Source: Epiperipatus broadwayi
Taxonomy: Eukaryota; Onychophora; Udeonychophora; Euonychophora; Peripatidae
Reading direction: 5' to 3'
DNA length: 64,000 bases
Assembly: GCA_028023455.1 (NCBI GenBank)
Contig: JAQFVV010012477.1
Location: 3,311,865 to 3,375,864 of the forward strand
Shown: positions 1-13,752 of the stretch, in pieces
How positions within the stretch are numbered: position 1 is the stretch's first letter
Layout of the letters: every line of letters starts with the position of its first letter
The notes under the pieces: model-generated
What the model was told of the DNA's origin: nothing
The model's database searches: none
Seen by the model: only the letters and a program-made list of their open reading frames with translations
Made by a program: the position numbers and the translations under genes

Positions 1-810
1 TTTCTTATTATTAATATAAAGTAAAAAAATATCTGACTTGTGTTTTCATTTATTCCAAATGTACACATATATTGTTTTAATCCTTTTATAGAAAGTGTAT
101 CCCTTATGATATCATATATAACATGTCATTAAACTATATATTTTATAACAATGTTTAAATAAATATATTATTTACAATTAGAATTTATAATAATCATTTT
201 AAAGTAAATAAATTGCTTAAAATGTCATAAATAAATATTGTTATAACTTCATTGTTTAAAAATGTAGTAAAAGTAATGCTATTTAGTACCTAGTCCCAAT
301 CTCAGAATAAATATGAAAAACAATTTAATATAAATGTAAAGCTATTAAGGATATTAAATATATCTATAATGCTTTAAATAAAAAAATACTTCCTCATTTA
401 CCTGTTTTTGCAGTTGATATTCAATAATGGCTTTCATTCCAAATATTTTTTTCATTTATATAACAAATTTTTTAAGTGATAGTAATGTTTTATAAAGAAT
501 AAAAAAATCCATCTTTTGATTCTAAGAATAACTAAAATTATTTAAAAAAAAAGCAATATATTTGCATAAATGTCAATTGAGATACCATACATATTACATT
601 TTTTACATAAGGCGCTATAACAGTAGCAGCACAAACATAGTTTCACTTTCAAATCAAGACTGTTATTAAAATCATTTCAAAATGGAACATTTTGAAACAC
701 AGTTTGAGTATTAAAATTATTTAATCTTAAAACAAAAACAAATCTTTAGTACATATATATAATAAATCAATACCAGTATACTGTAAATATCAAACTAAGA
801 TGTAATTAAA
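1..810. other. AT-rich stretch, no gene seen
   Basis: Low-complexity AT-rich sequence with no long reading frame and no clear splice-bounded exon. A short open stretch on the minus strand near 410-456 ends at a GTAAAT donor-like site, but no acceptor is visible upstream. Confidence 0.5.
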
Positions 811-1395
811 GGGGATTTGAATGTACACTTTCAAGCTATCTTCAGCTATCCACTCCATATTTAGTAATCAATACACATGATTACACACATGTGAAAAATA
901 TACATGGTCTCCAATTTACATATTTCATGCTGAACCATCACTCATCAGTTGGTCCAGATCATCTCCCACACAGATATATAATCAGTGTTCAGTTTATATT
1001 AAGATAGTAAATCATTAAACTTTTATTGACAGACTTCAATATTCACTACCCTCTAACTCTTCAGAAATCCATACCATTGAAAATCTGATGATAGAAGACT
1101 CAAACCCTTGTTTGGTATTTACAGTATACAAGTATTGATTTATTATAGATATAAACTTAATTTTGCTAATCCCTCCATGTATTTAAATGGATACATTAAG
1201 GTCATATATATGAGGAATCAGAGTGACTTGGGGTCAACATATGTATTTCAGCAATATTGGTATCAATAAGGCTTTGAGCATTCCATCATCAGATTTCAAT
1301 CATATGAATTGCTGAAGACTAAGAGGGTAGAAAAGATTGAAGTCTGTCCATTAAAGTTTAAACATTTGCTATCTTAATATAAACTGAGCACTGAT

Positions 1396-1426
<31 letters not shown>

Positions 1427-1588
1427 TGGAGATGATTATCTGGACAAACTGATGGGTTCTGGTTCAACATGAAATATGTATATTGGAGATCTTTTATGTT
1501 TTTTACATGTGTGTAATCATGTGCATTAGTTATAAAAGATGAAGTGGGTATCTGAATGTAGCTTGAAAGTCTGTGTTCAAATCCTCTT
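811..1588. repeat. Foldback (inverted-repeat) element 1
   Basis: The left arm (about 811-1107) and right arm (about 1275-1588) are imperfect reverse complements over roughly 300 bp. Examples are GGGGATTTGAATGTACAC on the left against the complement of GTGTTCAAATCCTC on the right, and a shared block around ATCTTAATATAAACTGAGCA. A loop of about 165 bp separates the arms. There is no ORF. This is the structure of a non-autonomous foldback or MITE-like element. The right end runs into a TA dinucleotide run. Confidence 0.75.
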
Positions 1589-1608
1589 TTTATATATATA
1601 TATAAAAG

Positions 1609-2027
1609 CTCTTAACAAGCTTTTCAGAATATCCCCAACTCCATACTGGTTTCTGCTACTGGCTTCCTCAGTGAGGTGCTAGGATATTCAAGCATTAGAT
1701 TCATGTAACATATGACTTGATTTCTTTGTAATTTTATTTTTTGCTATTAAGGCTTTGATAATTTTATATTGCTAAAGTTATTAATATATGGTGCACCTAA
1801 ACTTGGTTCAGACTCATATTTTATTTAAGTTAGATAGCTGGATTGGAAGATATATGGATATCTAAAAGTTTCAGATTTTCTACTCAATAGTTATCCATTA
1901 GATAAAGTTCTGGGCTTGTCCTGGTATTTTTAATCTAATGCTTGAATATCCTAGTACCTCACAGAGGAAGCTGGTAGCAGAAACCAGTCTGGGGTTGAGG
2001 ATATTCTGAAAAGCTTGTTAAGAGCGT
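1609..2027. repeat. Foldback (inverted-repeat) element 2
   Basis: The first ~95 bp, starting GCTCTTAACAAGCTTTTCAG, is the imperfect reverse complement of 1931-2027, which ends CTGAAAAGCTTGTTAAGAGC. About 230 bp of AT-rich loop lies between. TA dinucleotide runs lie on both outer sides (near 1591-1603 and 2039-2056), suggesting insertion into a TA repeat. No coding capacity is seen, so it is a MITE-like hairpin element. Confidence 0.75.
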
Positions 2028-2104
2028 ATTTGCAAGCTATATATATATATATATATCCAAAAACACAATTATAATTATGTGGAGTAAAAACTTTTCTTAG
2101 CAAA

Positions 2105-2442
2105 TGTAATTTGACTTTTGAGCACTTGAAAACTGTGAAAAGAAAAGCTTAGAATTAACATGTTTTAGATTAAGCTTAGCACTTTCAAAACCTATTTATG
2201 GTTTAATATTCATAGCACTGACTATTAAGTAGGAGGATTGATATAAATATAAGTTTATTGGTGCATACATTTGTATAAATTTAAATAAACTTATATCTCT
2301 ACCCATCCACCTACTAAATTGTCAATGCAATAAATATGAGATTACAAATATGTTTTGATTATGCTGTGCTTAATGTAAAACATGTAAATTCTAAGCGTTT
2401 CTTATCACAATGTCCAAGGGTTCAAAAGTCAACAAAATATAA
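2105..2442. repeat. Foldback (inverted-repeat) element 3
   Basis: The left arm (about 2105-2262) and right arm (about 2285-2442) are reverse complements with scattered mismatches. Paired blocks include TTGACTTTTGA with its complement near 2430, AACATGTTTTA with its complement near 2375, and AATATAAGTTTATT with AATAAACTTATAT. The loop is only about 25 bp. It is the third hairpin element in a row and shares no obvious sequence with the other two. Confidence 0.7.
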
Positions 2443-3235
2443 TGAAACTCCTTATAATAAATATTAGTCTATTACAAGACTATGAAAATGTCTTCCCTTT
2501 CAAATAGCAAATGGTATATATAATGCTTTAAAAATATGAATTGCAGATTATTATTTATAATAGTAAATTTAATATTGAATATATGATCTGATTTAAAATT
2601 TAATTTCAAGGATAGTTTGCATTATTTCTTTAAATGCAAATTAACTATTCTTTTTATATATATATTCTGATCTTACATTACATGCATCAACAGAGATTAC
2701 ATTCATGTCAATAAATAGAATTGTAACCATTGTGGGTTAAATAGATATTTTTCTATGAATTTACACATTTGTGATGTGTTTATGTTTAAATGCAAATTGG
2801 TGTATTTATATAATGGCATTACTGTATTGACAATACTTGTTCAGCCTTTTGTTTATATTTATGATATCTATGCATAATTCTAACTGCCATTAACTTATTA
2901 TAAACAAATATCACAACAACCTAATGCATAACTTAATAGTAATGTTATCCAATGTTTACAATTTAAAAACTAATAGAAAAAGTGTTTTTTTTTGTTTTTG
3001 AGACCATAACTAAGACACTGTAACAGTAGTTGGCATTGCCAAAAATTTTGACATAATAGTTATAGAAAGCATTTTCAAAAAGTTATGTTAGATTATTTGA
3101 TAAGTGTCAGGTAGCATCATATATTGGTTGAATTTATTACACGCTTAACTGATAGTGATTTATAATAAAAGCATTTCAATCCACACTTTTAGACAGCATA
3201 AAAAATCAAAGGGACAAAATAACCCTGTCTAACCT
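2443..3235. other. AT-rich stretch, no gene seen
   Basis: Nothing recognisable was found here. There are no open frames of useful length, and short homopolymers and TA runs dominate. Confidence 0.45.
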
Positions 3236-3815
3236 AATTAAATACACTTACTGGCACATACATAGCCTAATAGAGCAGATACAACAAGATATCAACAACA
3301 AAATGGTCCTTGAAATAAACAATGCACAACTCCTATAAAAATATAAAAATTGGTACCTGGAGCCTAAATTCTTTGACTTCATAGTCAAAGTAAATCTGAA
3401 TGCCTTACCTACATCACACTTCATTCATTTTAAAAGGTTCTTTATGAAAATAGACCCACTGTGCAGGTTGTGCCAAAGAGAAGAAGAAACACAACATCAT
3501 TTTCTAAATGATTGTCTGGGATTGGAAAAGATAAGACAAATAATGATAAATAACTATCATCAGTAAGACACAACAATGGCAAAAATTATCTAGGTATACA
3601 AAAAAATGCAATCCCAACAATAAGAGCAGTGACATTTAGCTTGTATTCATATTGGTACACCAGATGTAAATTCAATTTCAACTACAATGCAAAACAAAAC
3701 CTTAACACATTCCACCACAAGCTAGAAAAAATAAAAGAAAGGGATAACATGCTACCACTACCAGATATATTTGCTGCAACTTGGTCACTATTTAAAGTAA
3801 AATCAGCACTGTAGT
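3236..3815 (+). pseudogene. Decayed 3' end of a Tx1/L1-type LINE ORF2
   Basis: Broken plus-strand frames match the C-terminal region of the LINE ORF2 at 15.1-16.5 kb, which is the basis of the call. Parallels are LEPKFFDF here against LEPKYFDF there, then LNALPTSHF against LDSLPTQYF. A zinc-binding RT tail CRLCQREEETQHHF...C matches CNLCHRDSETQNHLFFSC. The last part, with YTRCKFNFNYN and LEKIKERD, lies in an open frame at 3629-3814. At least one stop (near 3337) and frame changes show it is dead. It is a related but older element, 5'-truncated before the RT core. Confidence 0.75.
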
Positions 3816-4619
3816 TGAAAACAGGAAAAGAGATAGAATAACACAGCTAAAAAAAACACAATACACCAAAACCAGCAAGACACACATGATGGGGTCTATC
3901 AACATAATCCATATATAAAAAAACAGACAAGCTGAATTCAGGCAACTTTTGATGCCTTAAGAGTAGCAAAACATAACATAAAGAGCTCAAGAGAAAGCTT
4001 TTTCTCTCCTATATATCTGTACAATCTTATGCCCAGAAGAATTGTTTAGACACAGGAACAGACTTATGTTTACTGTGTAATCCCTATCTTACAGATGCAA
4101 TCATTGCTTTTTTATCAATAAAGTATGCTTTAAAACATAAGTTAATCATTTGTAATATTCTAGATTTACCTAAATATTCATTCTTATGGTTATAATGTTA
4201 GTGTTGTCCATTTATAAGTATAGATAAGCAAAATAATGATGAACCAATTTTTTCTACTGCAACTAATTTAGACTTTATAATATTGGAGATGTTTGTGTTA
4301 GAAAGATATACTGTAATGTATGTTTCAGTTATTTTGATAAATATATAATCTTTCACAGTGGTTAATATTATGTTATAATTAAGATACCCAAACATTGGTA
4401 TATTAGGTAAATAAAATACTCTCATTCCAAAATGCAAGTCAAAAGTTTTGAGAGAAAAGATCAGTTTATCCTTAGTCTCTTACTTCAATTTTTGTTTATA
4501 GAAACCTGTTTAAAGTACTTTAAAAAGAAAACATGAGATCTTAATTCAATCTTTAGATTGCTCTCTACAAAAGAAGAGAGTAAGAACAAACCAATTTTTT
4601 TTTTAAAATTGATATCTTA
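3816..4619. other. 3' flank of LINE relic and AT-rich sequence
   Basis: The first ~180 bp may be the 3' UTR of the decayed LINE. The rest is AT-rich with no supportable gene on either strand. Confidence 0.35.
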
Positions 4620-4735
4620 TTTATACCAGTGGTGGAATACTAATTTTGATTATCCCAATATCAACAATTTCAAACTATTGTCATGGTAACCCCTTTTAAC
4701 AATAAAGGTGGAATATGACATTCAAATCACCACTT
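4620..4735. repeat. Fragment of the 45.1-kb hairpin element family
   Basis: The stretch with GATTATCCCAATATCAACAA, then CAATTTCAAACTATTGTCA, then TGGTAACCCCTTTTAACAAT matches one arm of the palindromic element at 45108-45285. Only one arm plus the centre is recognisable, so this is a partial or decayed copy. Confidence 0.55.
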
Positions 4736-4756
4736 CACAATGTTAAAATATTTCAG

Positions 4757-4802
4757 CAATGCCCTCTGTGAATGAATGTAAAGTCTACTTGCTTTGGTTT
4801 CT
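4757..4802 (+). CDS. Possible small exon of the 7-8 kb gene
   Basis: A 46-nt stretch lies between an acceptor (ATTTCAG at 4750-4756) and a near-perfect donor (GTAAGT at 4803). It is open in one frame (MPSVNECKVYLLWF). It leaves two bases, which fit the one-base start of the exon at 7061. Phase agreement by chance is one in three, and the exon would sit 2.2 kb from the next, so this is tentative. Confidence 0.25.
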
Positions 4803-7060
4803 GTAAGTCTCTATGAAATATATTTCAAAGATTATATCATCATTTTATATATTATAATCTATATTTTATTTATTATAGTTTTTACACATTAATATAAATT
4901 ATAGAAGAATATTTAGATTGCTGTGGGGGTTTTATTTTGGAGAAATGCTATCGATTATAATCAGCATATATATATATTGTTAAATAATATTTAATTTGAA
5001 CTATCTACTCATAAACATTACATTCTTTATATTTGAATACGTGACGTTGAACATATTTGCAAGAGAATATTTAAAGTTTTATTACTTCAAAAGAAAATGG
5101 AAATCAATAATTATTTTACTTCATCACCATTTTTTTTCAACATTTTTTTCTCCTTTCAGAATGAAAATTAGTGGAGAATTTGACTAATTTAAAGTTTGCC
5201 AATAGCACTTATTGAATTAATATTGATTCTTTTGTTCATTTAAATAAGATTTGATTTTAGGTATTGTTAAAAACACTGAATGCCTAAAATATATCTATAA
5301 CTGTTAAGAGAATTTTCTATAAAACGCATGTAGCCACGTATGTATTGATATTTATAACAGAAAAACTTATATTAGGATCTTTTTTATTTTTTTTCATTTT
5401 CCATCAGTTTTTAATAATAAAAAATGGTGTTTATGAAAAAAAATGAAAAAAGTATAAATTAATAATTATAATCAGCATCATCAAAAAATTATTGTAGCTT
5501 ATGTTTATAAATATTAAAGACGTACAAATATGCATGAAATATCGTTAGCCCGAGATTTACATTAGGAAGAGTAAAATTTCTTAAATTTTTAGTCTAAAAA
5601 AATGATTAATTTTTTTCCAGGTATTCTACCTTATAGCTAACTTAATTGGTCAAGGGAAATGTAGCTATTCTTAACTAGAGGATGTAAGAAGATCAGAAAG
5701 TTATTAAATTCTCACCACAGATCTAATTAAAAGATTTTTATAAGCTTATATATATATAGACTTATAAAGTTTTATTTAGCTAAGACAATTTATATATATA
5801 TATAGAAAGAAAGAAAGAAAAGGGGGAGTGGGTCTAATTATGTCACAATCAAGCAAATTACCAATTAAAACTGGAACAAAACTCTACTTTTTAATTGGTT
5901 TACTTCGGTTAAAATACAACTGAATTTTAAAAAATATAACAAAAATATCGTATTAAAAACTTGCAATGTGTACATATGTATATAAGAAAGAGGTTTAATT
6001 TAATTATGCACCACAAATTTAGCCAATTAAAAAGAAAGGTAAGGATTCTAGAAGCTTAATTAGAAGCTTAATTAAGCCCTATGTATTTATAGTAGTTTAA
6101 AAAAATAAATGTATGATAAGCATTACTTTATAACTGAACATTAAATCTAGATACTATTATAGAAATTAATGAAACTTAACTATTAGATAAATGTAACTAA
6201 GAATCCAATGGACATTTTATTAAATCCAAATTACATTTGAAAATAAATAAACTAATATTTTAATACATTAATCAATTCTTAATGTTGCAGTAAAGTGTAT
6301 CAAAATTAGGTTCGAAATATATTAAGTATTATTTTAAGACTCTCAGGGTAAGTTCAATAAATGAATTAGCTATTATAATCGGGTCACGGAAGACTTTTGA
6401 TAAGTGATGTAATCTTGGATAATAATAAAAAAATAATAAGTCAATTTTTAATGAATAAATAAACTTATATTTTATTTAGATTAACAAAAGAATGACAATA
6501 ATAATAATAATATAACAGTTTATTTCTTTTTTTATTATTATTATAAATTTTATTATTTTATTTTATTACAAAGGAAAATTATATATGTGCATGTAATTCA
6601 GAATACACGCATATAAGTGCATATTTTATTTTAAGTATTTTTTTATGAAAAGTTTGTGCATGTAACAGGTTATGCTGAGGAAAACACAAAATTTTAAAAA
6701 AGTGACAATTTGCAAGCTGCCAAATATGAATATCTTCAAGTAACTTATACCTACGCTTACATTTGCATTTTTGACGACATAAAAAACTTCTGTCTACCTC
6801 AATGATTGTAAGATATAAAATGTTTTGCCTTTTCATATTGGAATAAATATATACTGCCAAAAGTTTAGTTGTTGCAACATCATTTCTTGCAAAAAAAAAA
6901 TGGAAATACGTGTTTGTTTACTTCCAGCAAATAAAGTTATTTCATCATTTTCTATGAAACAAGGTTAATTCTCATAAATTTTACAAAGAAATAAAGTTAT
7001 AGGCTGCCATTTTGTACTATAAATTACTTGTCATCTGTTTATCAAAATTGATGAGTTAAG
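4803..7060. other. AT-rich stretch, possible intron
   Basis: There are no reliable exons. Small features are TA runs near 5747 and 5790, a short (GAAA)n run at about 5803-5820, and a strong polypyrimidine acceptor (CTCCTTTCAG) ending at 5159 that is followed by only eight codons before a stop. It could be the intron of the gene whose exons begin at 7061. Confidence 0.35.
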
Positions 7061-8262
7061 TTTGTCAGAAGATTCCATGCAGGCATTATTTCAAAAGATT
7101 GCAAGGCTTGAAAATTATTGCCAGACCAATACGTATATGAAATCTGATCACCAGACTAAATTTGTAAGTACCAAAAAAAAAAACTACTTATAGCATATTT
7201 AAATGACTTCTGTCTATGAAAATAAATATCACCTAAAGTATGTCGTTTTTTATATTTATAATCATAAATGCATTTTAATATTTGTTCTATTTTTTAATCA
7301 TTAATTTAAAATTTTAATATTAATGCAAAATATATGCTACAGATCTTTGACTATGATTGTGTTTAGGTGCATTGGTCTGTATATATGTGTAATCAAACAC
7401 AGATTAAATATTGATTGCAGTGTACAGGCTTTCATACAAGCTCTTAAAAATATTGCAGTAAAGTATTACTCTCCAGGATTCCCAATTGTCAGTGAGTGAA
7501 TATATTTAGCAGTTATGTTTCTTATTCTATAGCCAATAAATATCTAAATATCCATTTACTAACTATTATTTGGTATATTAGTTTAACTTCATACCTGAAT
7601 GACAAAATAAATGTCTATTTGAAACCTAAAAATAACAAAAATTTTATGATAAAAAATTGTGTATTTATTTTTAGGCCTTACAAATTGAATCCCTTTCAAA
7701 GTATAGCCTATTTAATGCATTTCACTTATATAAACATATTTTTCACATTTCACAGGAGTTTGGAATCACTTGAAATGTGATACCATTTAACTATTTCATA
7801 GGTTTTTTTCTTCATCATTTCTAAATCACAAAAAAATTGAAGATATTTTTCATTTGAGAGATATGAAATGAATATGGCTGATGGATAAGCTGGGTTGTGC
7901 TGTACTTAATTAAAAATTGTTTCACAGTCAAGCCATTATAAATATGCAAAATGCACTTTATGAAAAAAATATCCTTTATAGTACTACAATTTTACATAGT
8001 GATGACATTTGGAAGATTGATACAAAAGGATCCCACATATGGAATCTAGATGCAGAAGCATACTACAATAATTATGCCTACCAAAGAACAATTCTGGATA
8101 CTTTTGGTACCCATTTGAATATTTTTGCAATTAACCTGATTTTAATTTAATTTTCAAGCATTGTTAGCTGACCTTGCAAGCAAGCAGTTTGTTGCAGACA
8201 ACCTACCAGCCAATACTATGACATATGGGAAAAAACAACACTTGGTTTTAATTCAAAACTAA
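7061..8262 (+). CDS. 3' end of an unrecognised multi-exon gene
   Basis: Four exons are read: 7061-7163, 7428-7491, 7933-8106 and 8159-8262 (TAA at 8260). Donors are GTAAGT (7164), GTGAGT (7492) and GTACCC (8107). Acceptors end TACAG (7427), TCAAG (7932) and TTCAAG (8158). Splice phases agree at every junction. The translated parts have balanced composition, for example QALFQKIARLENYCQ, KYYSPGFPIVS, DIWKIDTKGSHIWNLDAEAY and LLADLASKQFVADNLPANT, with C-terminus LIQN. No domain, signal peptide or membrane segment is recognised, so no function is given. The last intron is only 52 nt. Uncertain points are the start of the first exon (AGs at 7055, 7060 and 7068) and the weak donor at 8107. Only the C-terminal part of the protein lies here, and its 5' exons are not identified with confidence. 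Confidence 0.65.
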
Positions 8263-8277
8263 GTCATGAATGTGGAA

Positions 8278-8283
8278 AATAAA
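8278..8283 (+). terminator. Polyadenylation signal of the 7-8 kb gene
   Basis: AATAAA lies 16 bp after the stop codon of the last exon. This is the expected position for a very short 3' UTR and supports the gene model. Confidence 0.5.
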
Positions 8284-9004
8284 TATACCAATTACTACAT
8301 AATAAGCTTTTTGGTTTTCCTCTTATTATTGAACTGAAGAATAAACATACTTCATTGTTCGAATTATTCAAATTCAGAGATTCTCCTATTTTTATAAGTT
8401 CAGAAAATTTCCTATCTTATCAAGTTATGTATCAGTTCATTTTCTTTCAGATCTTTTAAAATATTTTAAGTTAAAGCTTTGAATTTAAAGTATTATTAAT
8501 TGTCATTTTACTATAAAAATTTTTATACAAGCTTCATTATAGTTTTTTACATATGTCTATGATGTTGATGAAATTTCTATGACTTTAAGCATGTCATTTA
8601 CTTTGATTTCTTTACTTATCATATTAACATGGACTCATACATACTGTTGAATTGTCTGCAACCTATAATTTGTTTTTCTAATGAGTAAAAATTTCAGTTC
8701 CATAAAGAAGATTATTAATACTTTTCATTTTTATTCATTAAACAATGGATTTAATTTTTATTTTTATAAAAAGCATTCCATCTAAATTTCAATCTATGTT
8801 TAATTTTATCCATTATGTTTTTATATGCACTATTAATTTCTATATGATATTTATGATTGTTACTCATGTAGGAAAAAGAAGAAATGTATTGTTCTTAAAA
8901 ATAACATTATAATTATTATCTATAAAAATGGAAACAGCTGAGGAACATTTGATATATAATTATTATAGTAGTTAATCCTAATTATGAATTCTAAATTACA
9001 TGAT
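8284..9004. other. AT-rich intergenic stretch
   Basis: Nothing recognisable beyond the presumed transcript end of the upstream gene. Confidence 0.4.
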
Positions 9005-9215
9005 CTTTAATGAAAAACAAAAACAAGTTATTCACATAACCTGCTATCACTTGTATTTATGATCAATAGATGGCGTTTTACCAAAACCACCGAACAAGTG
9101 TATATTTGTTTACATAAACGAGAAAAAAGTCAGAATTCACTATCTCTTTCATTTGCTCACCCTCAGATCAGCTAATTTCAATGATCTTTAATGATAAAGA
9201 TTTCATTAATCATAT
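9005..9215 (-). repeat. Old retrozyme-like copy lacking an intact ribozyme
   Basis: On the minus strand this matches the retrozyme unit at 38.8-40.3 kb. Shared blocks are TGTAAACAAA, CGGTGGTTTTGGTAAAACGCC against CGGTGTTTTTGGTAGAACGCC, and the GAAAAACAAAAA outer end. The stretch equal to the ribozyme is recognisable (GAAAT, GATCTGAG, GAGATAGTGAAT), but CTGATGA is lost. It is a single diverged copy and is expected to be inactive. Confidence 0.65.
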
Positions 9216-11518
<2,303 letters not shown>

Positions 11519-11706
11519 GTCACCAGAGGTCGCCTCTAGCTTACCACTCCTCTAGATCGTGCTCCTCAATTTATTAGAATATCGTAAAATATACCGATTG
11601 CAGGTAAGAATTTTATATCTCTAATAACTATAAAATAGAAAACTAATAGATTAATTAAAAAAAAAAAGAAGAGAAATACAAAAAGGCAACACAGATTGAT
11701 TGCATA

Positions 11707-12939
11707 ATGGACTTAGATGTCCAACATCCAGCCATGATGTCCGCCAGCTCAGACACGTATAAGAGTTCTTATGCACAAGTTGCAAAAACACAATCAACGG
11801 TTATAAAAAAAAGTGAAAATAATCCGCGATTGTTTTTCTCAAGGAAAACACAGCTAGCGCCTAGATTTCACCGTTCTACAGCAGGAGATCTGATGAAACT
11901 AGATCTTACTCCAAAAACTACTGAAACCTACGTTAACGCAATAAAAGAGCCTTGGTCTAATGATAGCCTTAAAAAAATATCTGAAGTGTTTAACCAAACC
12001 ATCCCTAGGGAGCTCTTCAATTCATTTAAACGCTTTTTCACTGAACGCTCCGTTGTCATAGCAATCACGGATAGAAACTGTTCACTTTATAGATTCCCTA
12101 AGGAGCTTCTATTCGAAGAGATAAATAATAAAAAACTATGGAATTTGATAGTTCGTGTGGGAGATCATCCGAATCCGCGTTATCTGGCTATTGAATTTGT
12201 AAACGAAGAAAGCAAAGAATTGTTCCAACAAGAAATGAAAACTCTGGGGCAATACGCATTAGTTGTAGTCAATCCCAACAGAGAAAACTTTATTACTGGC
12301 TTAATAAAAAAAACTTACCTAGGTTACTCAGAAACAGATTTCATTAAACTTATGAAACCGTTCGGGAAGGTAATAGATTTTCAGCCTTTACAGATTAAAA
12401 ATACACCCATCCCAATATTTAGTAACAATTATAGATTTAAGGTAAAACTGGGAGAGAACATTAATCCCGAAAATATTCCAACACAAGTTGCAGATGAAGA
12501 AGCGACATTATTTCTTGTCATAAACGGTCTAAAACCGCAATGCTTTCATTGCAAAGAACGCGGTCATCTTATTAGCAACTGTCCGGCTTTATACTGTAAT
12601 AAATGTAATATGAGCGCATCCCCCTTACATCAATGCCCAAAAGAAGACCTCCATAGTAATCAAGAAGTGACGGTAGATGAAGATGTGCATTCGACAGACC
12701 ATAATATTGAGGGAAAAAATGATATTGACATTAGCAGTGGTGGAAAGCTGATTCTACATACTGCAGGGTTCGATAGCATTGAAGTTTCCTCCTCTCCTAA
12801 TCCGGAAATCCCACCCCCTCTTAATAAAACATCTCTCGAAATAATGGAATCACTCGCAGTGTTGCCGACCCAACAAGTTCTAGAAACTTCACAAATCACT
12901 AGAAAACCAGGTCGGCCATCAAAAAAAAAAATCCGGTAA
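11707..12939 (+). CDS. LINE ORF1 protein, gag-like with zinc knuckles
   Basis: A 410-aa RNA-binding chaperone-type ORF1. The start ATG follows an A-rich leader, and the N-terminal third is polar. Residues ~200-225 (KTYLGYSETDFIKLMKPFGK) look like an RRM-type fold. A CCHC knuckle at about C279 (CFHCKERGHLISNC) is followed by a second Cys/His cluster (YCNKCNMSASPLHQC). The frame ends in a basic tail straight after an 11-A run (12921-12931). A one-base slip there joins it to the open frame that continues to 13194, so the ancestral protein was probably near 490 aa. Its role would be binding LINE RNA for retrotransposition. Confidence 0.8.
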   Translation: MDLDVQHPAMMSASSDTYKSSYAQVAKTQSTVIKKSENNPRLFFSRKTQLAPRFHRSTAGDLMKLDLTPKTTETYVNAIKEPWSNDSLKKISEVFNQTIPRELFNSFKRFFTERSVVIAITDRNCSLYRFPKELLFEEINNKKLWNLIVRVGDHPNPRYLAIEFVNEESKELFQQEMKTLGQYALVVVNPNRENFITGLIKKTYLGYSETDFIKLMKPFGKVIDFQPLQIKNTPIPIFSNNYRFKVKLGENINPENIPTQVADEEATLFLVINGLKPQCFHCKERGHLISNCPALYCNKCNMSASPLHQCPKEDLHSNQEVTVDEDVHSTDHNIEGKNDIDISSGGKLILHTAGFDSIEVSSSPNPEIPPPLNKTSLEIMESLAVLPTQQVLETSQITRKPGRPSKKKIR

Positions 12940-12955
12940 TAATCCCAAGAAAGTC

Positions 12956-13195
12956 ATGGCTCTAGAATGTGAAAGTAGTGATAATGATTCCCCTCCTCCA
13001 GTCACTAGAAAAAAAGCTAACATCGCGCAAAATTACAATGCCTCTCTAATTGACACATACTCATCAGAAAATAGTCCAATGGAAGAGGAAACTGATTGTA
13101 TTACAAACATAAATAAAGTTTCACTTGAAAACCCATTCACAGACAGGAAAACGAGATCCAATGATATTTCTCTCAAATCTACAGACAATAATTGA
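12956..13195 (+). pseudogene. C-terminal part of LINE ORF1 after a frameshift
   Basis: An acidic, Ser-rich 79-aa open frame (ALECESSDNDSPPPVTRKK at its start). It is reached from ORF1 by a single-base shift in the A-run at 12921-12931, and the frame is open across the join. It lacks a good start of its own. It is read here as the displaced end of ORF1 rather than a separate gene. Programmed slippage cannot be excluded. Confidence 0.5.
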
Positions 13196-13326
13196 ACAAT
13201 GCATATTTATTGATCCATTAAAATATACTACAGTTTCCCTTATTAAAATATTTAACCTTTTTTTAGAATAAAACTTTCCTATGCTAGGCTTAGATTCTGA
13301 TATATACGTACACACACATTCAAATA

Positions 13327-13752
13327 ATGGATATTAAAATAGGAGTCTTTAATGTTAGAGGGTTAAACTCCCCACAAAAAATTGACCTCCTTGCTAAATG
13401 GTACGACATTGTTAAACCGCAGATAATGGGCATTATCGAAACAAAAATCTACAGTGGCTCACTAATCAACCCTACAGACAAGCTAAATTCCAAGGGCTTT
13501 ACAGCTTTTTCAAACACATCTGACACTCCATCAGCGGGTACAGGCATTATCATTGATAAAGCCTGCCCATTTAGTTCTTTCAAAATCCTACATATTGATG
13601 CGCACTTGCTGATAATTACACTTACTCATAAAGCCATTACCTTAAACATAGCAATTGTTTATATCCCTCCAGGTCCCACTATTATAAATAGAATAATACA
13701 AACACTTAACTCCAGGTTCACAAATGCTATGTATCCGACGATTTCAACATGA
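13327..13752 (+). pseudogene. LINE ORF2, endonuclease N-terminal part
   Basis: The first segment of ORF2 carries an apurinic endonuclease-like fold: IKIGVFNVRGLNSPQK near residue 3, the catalytic-Glu region MGIIETKI near 37, and IAIVYIPPG near 105. It begins at ATG 13327 after a ~130-bp intercistronic gap. A single-base frameshift near 13725 ends it with an out-of-frame tail. The open frame resumes in the overlapping segment, where the expected GDFN motif is DDFN. The element's RNA-nicking target specificity would reside here. Confidence 0.75.

Noticed and set aside
394-456. Minus-strand exon ending at GTAAATGAGG
   Set aside because: An open frame (MKAIIEYQLQKQ) ends at a fair donor, but no acceptor or upstream support is visible. 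Chance is likely.
900-960. Minus-strand CTGATGA...GAAA in foldback element 1
   Set aside because: CCAA/TTGG could pair as stem I, but no stem III closes with a U-H cleavage site and the other arm changes the core, so it is not called a hammerhead.
12660-12899. Antisense frames inside LINE and PLE coding regions
   Set aside because: They are shadows of the real coding strands, with no motif of their own.
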